Of a DNA stretch of 59,325 bases, positions 58,801 through 59,325 are shown piece after piece. The translations under genes were made by a program, and so were the position numbers. The notes beneath the pieces are model-generated. The model saw only the letters and a program-made list of their open reading frames with translations, was not told the DNA's origin and did no database searches. This DNA is from an uncultured Collinsella sp. (GTDB taxonomy: Bacteria; Actinomycetota; Coriobacteriia; Coriobacteriales; Coriobacteriaceae): the NCBI GenBank assembly GCA_900761995.1, contig CAAFEY010000178.1:1-59325 (forward strand), read 5' to 3'. Numbering within the stretch: position 1 is the first letter of the stretch; each line of letters opens with the position of its first letter.

Positions 58801-59325
58801 ATGGGTTATATGCTCGAGACGCGCGGTCTCACCAAGCGCTTCGGTCGCGGCGACCAGGCGCAGGACGCCGTGGCCGACGTGAGCCTTCATATCCGCGAGG
58901 GCGAGGTGTACGGGCTGCTCGGTCCCAACGGCGCCGGCAAGTCGACAACGCTCAAGATGATCTGCGGGATGCTGCGGCCGACGGCCGGGGAGGTCCTCTT
59001 TGCCGGGCACGCCTGGCGCCGCGAGGACCTCTACGCAATCGGCAGCCTCATCGAGGAGGCGCCGCTCTACCCCAACCTCACCGCGCGCGAGAACCTGCGC
59101 GTGCGCACCACGCTGCTGGGCCTTCCTGAGAGCCGCATAGATGAGGCGCTCGCCGCCGTGAGCCTCGCGGACACCGGGAAGAAACGCGCCGGGCGCTTCT
59201 CGATGGGCATGCGGCAGCGCCTGGGGCTCGCGCTGGCGCTGATCGCCCGGCCACGCCTGCTCGTGCTCGACGAGCCCACCAACGGCCTCGACCCCATCGG
59301 CATCGAGGAGCTGCGCGACCAGATC
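58801..59325 (+). CDS. Lantibiotic-immunity-type ABC transporter ATPase (LanF), partial
   Basis: The first 175 codons; the gene continues past the window. MLETRGLTKRFG, Walker A GPNGAGKST at 41-49, IEEAPLYPNLTARENLRVRT, signature FSMGMRQRL and Walker B LLVLDEPTNGLDPIGIEEL match LanF/BcrA-type ATPases such as SpaF and MutF. With LanE/LanG permeases these expel lantibiotics from the membrane. ATG at 58801 behind AAAGGA. Codon use is richer in G/C third positions (CGG, GGG, CTG) than upstream genes, consistent with transfer. Permease genes would be expected next. Confidence 0.85.
   Translation, partial: MGYMLETRGLTKRFGRGDQAQDAVADVSLHIREGEVYGLLGPNGAGKSTTLKMICGMLRPTAGEVLFAGHAWRREDLYAIGSLIEEAPLYPNLTARENLRVRTTLLGLPESRIDEALAAVSLADTGKKRAGRFSMGMRQRLGLALALIARPRLLVLDEPTNGLDPIGIEELRDQI

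Overview
This window looks like core chromosome of a Coriobacteriia actinomycete, most likely Collinsella. The evidence is high-GC coding with frequent GTG/TTG starts and actinobacterial markers (mIHF, a GarA-like FHA protein next to an FtsR-like MerR regulator) mixed with genes often thought of as Firmicute-like (RNase J and Y, SpoVS, DegV, a DUF1836 regulator, a RAYT remnant). The genus is inferred from gene content only.

Layout. 1-820: start of adhE (leftward), a RAYT-derived inverted-repeat element, and rpmB. 821-6595: pyrimidine operon pyrR-B-C-K-D-F behind a structured leader. 6835-9245: mihF-gmk-rpoZ-thiI. 9459-13513: comEA-comEC (DNA uptake) and holA. 13647-18104: rpsT, lepA, dus, hemW. 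18163-25503: two dnaJ genes (the first with a predicted membrane C-terminus), then mtaB-phoH-ybeY-dgkA-era-recO. 25642-30627: rpsO, pnp and rnj; the 640-bp pnp/rnj gap holds two covarying palindromic elements. 30629-38030: ftsK, a RodZ-like protein, yajQ, rimO, pgsA, cinA. 38288-43427: recA-recX, rny, an orphan MutL/GHKL-type ATPase, spoVS. 43467-47070: miaB-miaA-hflX. 47055-49959: an acyltransferase-like membrane protein and lexA (leftward), a divergent LysM protein of YneA type, nrdR and dut. 49960-50353: a second family of paired palindromic elements. 50354-54420: diglucosyl-diacylglycerol-synthase-like glycosyltransferase, trxB, a DUF1836 regulator and degV. 54599-58412 (leftward): pgsA2-garA-ftsR-apt-NlpC/P60. 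58801 to the end: start of a lantibiotic-immunity-type ABC transporter (LanF).

How the parts connect. The SOS circuit can be read directly: LexA boxes of the form GAAC-N4-GTTC lie between the -35 and -10 of recA and of the LysM gene, and several more lie in the lexA/LysM intergenic region. recA and comEA also share an 18-base upstream match made of TTTGG direct repeats with 11-bp spacing, which suggests one regulator links DNA uptake to recombination. The DUF1836 regulator gene and degV share a 17-base palindromic operator. rpmB, mihF, rpsT and rpsO all have extended -10 promoters (TGN-TAtaaT type).

The most novel material is non-coding: (i) two ~130-150 bp elements at 28363-28768 and two ~104-110 bp elements at 49974-50340, each pair facing inward, with an invariant unpaired core and stems that differ in sequence but keep pairing; (ii) the 11-bp periodic repeats; (iii) a 12-bp hairpin that sequesters the nrdR start codon. 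No rRNA, tRNA or CRISPR array was seen.
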